Below, piece by piece: positions 61,000 through 64,000 of a stretch of DNA of 64,000 nucleotides (its first letter is position 1; the number at the start of each line of letters is the position of its first letter). Source of the DNA: Cyanoderma ruficeps (taxonomy: Eukaryota > Chordata > Aves > Passeriformes > Timaliidae). Below the pieces are notes generated by a model. The model saw only the letters and a program-made list of their open reading frames with translations, did no database searches and was not told the DNA's origin. The position numbers were made by a program, and so were the translations under genes. The stretch is taken from assembly GCA_008694505.1 (NCBI GenBank), contig VZDJ01000034.1:2681557-2745556 (forward strand), given 5' to 3'.

Positions 61000-61190
61000 G
61001 TTTATAATGAGAAAGCCACAATATCAAATTGTCAATAATTTCACAGGCACAAATTAGTGTTGCTGAGTGAAATCTCACTCCGTAACTTCGCTTTTAATGA
61101 AAGGCCTCAGATATTGCACTGTATTTGCGTTACAACTTGAGAAATGTTTCGTAGTTTAGACCTCATCTTTGTGGTTCTCTTAGCTCCGTA
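61000..61190. promoter_or_regulatory. Candidate conserved non-coding element
   Basis: An AT-rich repeat-free block with retained CpGs (TCCGTAACTTCGC, TTTGCGTTAC, TTTCGTAG) and paired words such as TCAAATTGTCAATAATTTC. CpG retention in AT-rich DNA is often a sign of constraint. The call is from composition only. Confidence 0.35.
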
Positions 61191-62739
61191 TCTGCATAAA
61201 TTTTCCCTTGTAGCCATTCCCAGTGGCCAGGACAGTTTCAGTGCTAAACAAGTCTGACTGACTGCATTCTCCCACAAGCTCTTGTGTCCTGCTGCTGCTC
61301 AGAGCCCAGCACAGGTCCCACAGCTACGCTACAACAGCCATGGTTCACATGGATCCAGTCAGCTTCCAACTGAACTTTTCAGGTCAATTATTTGTTTGGT
61401 CTGCCCTTAAATGCAACCAAAGGACTCCATTACTCCAAGTAAAATGAGCTTTTCTTTCCTACTTACATACTGAACTGATAAAAGTTAAAACCATTCTGCT
61501 GAAAACCACAAACTCAGCTGCTCTTTCATTCAGCTTGTGCAAACCTGAGGCAACGCTGATATTATTGCAGACATCATTTGCATAGGAAGAAATTTTTCTT
61601 TTGATTAAAGACAAAAAAGTCTTCCTATATTTCTTGGTCCGCTTCTGGTGGCAGCTTCATCACTGCGCAGTTATCCAGAGGTCTGTGCAGTTATCCCAAG
61701 ATCTGAGCCATCACACCATGGGAGTTTGCAGGAAGTCTGGCGAATGCATGAGTCAACCTCCTGCTCTACATCCCCAGATGCACAAAAAGCACTAAAAAGC
61801 CACCCAAATCCCCCGTTCTGAGCTCCTCAGCATGCAAAGACAACATCTTCAGATGTGACAGGGGATCTGCTTTACCAGATGAGTGACATCTCCATGCCCA
61901 GGATGCCACAGGTGCCTGGAGGAGCAAGGAGTAGAGGAGAACCCACCCCTGCTCCTGCTGCTGCTTTCTGTAGGACTGAGGTACTGGTGTATGGATGCTG
62001 CCCAGGGAATCCTCAGCTCCAGGCAGGCTCCAGGGCATGTCCACTGGCTCAGGCTTGGATTCTATCACCATTTTGGGAAGTGCTCACTCCAACTGTTTTG
62101 CTGAGCCTCTCTATAATAATCACATCTCCCTCCCACTACTCAGATGATTAATGGCTGGATTTGATAGAAAACCTGGTGCTGTGCCCCATTTTCCCAAACC
62201 TCCCTGACAAGAAACCTTATTCTGCTGTTTTGAGAGGAGACCTCACCTTGGTGCCCATGCCATTAATTGAATAACTATCAGTTTCAATTTATTCCACTTG
62301 GCTACAAATTAGATTTCAGCTGGCTACTTCCAAGCCTGCTTCAACACAAACTTATAAAGCTGAGTCCCTTGGCTGATGCCACTTGTCAACCTGCATCTGT
62401 TCTTGGGGTACTAAAAGACAACAAAGCCAGAAACCCGCCAGTCTCTGATGAACAGAACCCAAAACGTTTGGCTTTCCTTTTTTTCAGTTTATTGTTACTT
62501 TAATGGAGCCAACTAGACTTAGTATTTCAGAGGGTCATCCTGGCTGCCTGCATCCTGCATCCTGCAGCCCTCCACTGAGAGCAGAGATACAACAGGAGGT
62601 TAAGAACTGATCTCAGGAAAGCCAGAAGCACCAATGCTCCCTCAGAGCCGGGCAGCGCTGTGGGAGCATCCTCCAGCTCCACAACAGCATCTCCAGTGCC
62701 AGTTCCAACTGTTGTTCTGTGAGTGCAGCCTGATTTAAT

Positions 62740-62880
62740 TCCTGTTGGGGTATAAAAATTAATAACAGTAAAATGTCATGATCATCTCACACTAATTATA
62801 CATCTAATGAATAATTAGCTGTGGACACATTTGACATTTTTGGTCATTAATCTGAGCAAGTGTTTTAAGCCTTGAACAAA
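62740..62880. promoter_or_regulatory. Candidate conserved non-coding element
   Basis: A dense cluster of homeodomain-type cores (AAAATTAATAAC, CACTAATTATAC, GAATAATTAGC, GTCATTAATC) in about 140 bp with no repeat structure. The call is from composition only. Confidence 0.35.
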
Positions 62881-64000
62881 ACTCTGCAAATGCAAACTTG
62901 GTGCTGAGCAGCTCAGACCTGCAGCATCGATGCTCCCCAGTGCCAGACAGAGACCACCCAGTGGTTCCTGTCCCCTTCCCAGGAAACAGGGGAGCTCCTT
63001 GGACAGCACCCACCAGCTCCTGCCCCCCTCCCTGCTAACAGCAGAGCAGATCTGTGTCTGCCACAACGATACCAGTTGGTGGAAAAACTAGGATTTAGGA
63101 AGGAAATTTCTGCATGCCACCACTCTCTTTGCACCAAACCTGGCTATTTATACATGTAGCTTTGAGAAATACCTTTTCCTGAACATGCCATGAATTTTGT
63201 ATAAACCATCAAGACGTAAAATTTCTGTTGTAAGCCGTTGTTTTTTAATGATAAAATCATTATACAAATGGTGAGAGAAGCCATAACTTTGCATCTTATA
63301 TATCCATGGCTCAGGCTTTTACTGCCTCTCCTTTCCCTCCATCACTAACATTTTGCCTGCAAGGTCTTGGGAAGGAAGAAAAACAAGAAGGAAACAAATC
63401 TCTCCACAAGGGTAGAGATGAACTCTGTTCAAAGGTGCAACACACATCCACAGCTAATGAACAGAACATGACTCATATTTAGGATAAAGGGACATATAAA
63501 AAGGTCACAAAAGGCCAGGATTAGCACCAGATTGAGCACTAAAACCAAAACAGAAAGCAACAGATGTTTCCCTCCTAATTTACTCCATTAGGATCTTCTC
63601 CAGCTAGCATGCACTGCTGCTTGCTAATGAAGCATTTCCATCTCCTTGCTGCACCACTCGTAAATAAGAATCCCTGAGGTTGGCGGCAGGAACTCAACCG
63701 CCCCTCCTGGGCAGGCTTTCTCTCCTTTTATAAATCCTAGTTTTTGTCAAAGAGAAAATAAAAATCTGTTCCCAAATTCTCAAGTAATTCTGACACAACT
63801 TCATTGCCTCCTCTTGCTGAACTGCATTTGTTGAAAGGGATGCTCTAACCCCACAGTGAAGCCCTGTTTCCTTGCAGTCATTAAAGCAACTCTCCCCATC
63901 ATGAACAGCTGTGGATGCACCAGGTGTATTGATTTTTAAACTGCAGGAGCAAAGCACAACAGACCTAAAATAACAAAGTATTTCACCTCCTGTATTGCCA

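Larger units (their letters stand above)
59946..64000 (-). other. Long CAMTA1 intron, end of window
   Basis: Intron-like sequence without recognised exons or transposons. Two AT-rich blocks (61000-61190 and 62740-62880) look like conserved non-coding elements. Confidence 0.45.

Overview
This window is vertebrate nuclear DNA, almost certainly from a bird and probably a songbird. It carries the middle of one large multi-exon gene on the minus strand, CAMTA1 (calmodulin-binding transcription activator 1). Coding content is low, introns are long, splice junctions are canonical GT-AG, and a CR1 retrotransposon fragment of the avian type is present, together with an endogenous-retrovirus solo LTR. 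Three isolated N bases, at 19308, 25199 and 27540, suggest a draft assembly.

Read along the minus strand (from high to low coordinates), five consecutive CAMTA1 exons are visible. They are 24445-24292 (part of the CG-1 DNA-binding domain), 14715-14575 (end of CG-1 and the linker), 12288-10433 (an 1856-bp exon that encodes the transactivation region), 9392-9266 and 8622-8488 (both TIG/IPT domain). All four internal junctions keep frame: 1/2, 1/2, 0/0 and 1/2. No frameshift or stop breaks the 2413 bp of coding sequence, so this part of the gene looks intact and functional. The first exons (nuclear localisation signal, first half of CG-1) would lie beyond 64000. The ankyrin and IQ exons would lie before base 1. 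I found neither in the window.

The rest is intron. 1-8487 follows the last visible exon and holds a strong CpG island at about 3280-4900. A minus-oriented CCAAT, CRE and GC-box cluster sits there. A second GC-rich island (9430-9860) abuts the first TIG exon and contains a 51-bp tandem repeat. A third (about 19060-19445) lies in the intron between the CG-1 exons and carries a near-consensus CTCF site. 24446-64000 is a very long upstream intron. It has a 12-bp/37-bp minisatellite at 25065-25305, the solo LTR at 41404-42022 flanked by a perfect 5-bp duplication, a CR1 fragment at 59503-59945, and many AT-rich, repeat-free blocks that look like conserved non-coding elements.

No other protein-coding gene, RNA gene or CRISPR array could be supported. 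The most interesting questions are whether the intragenic CpG islands are alternative promoters for short CAMTA1 isoforms lacking CG-1, and what the open-frame or CNE-like blocks in the long intron do.
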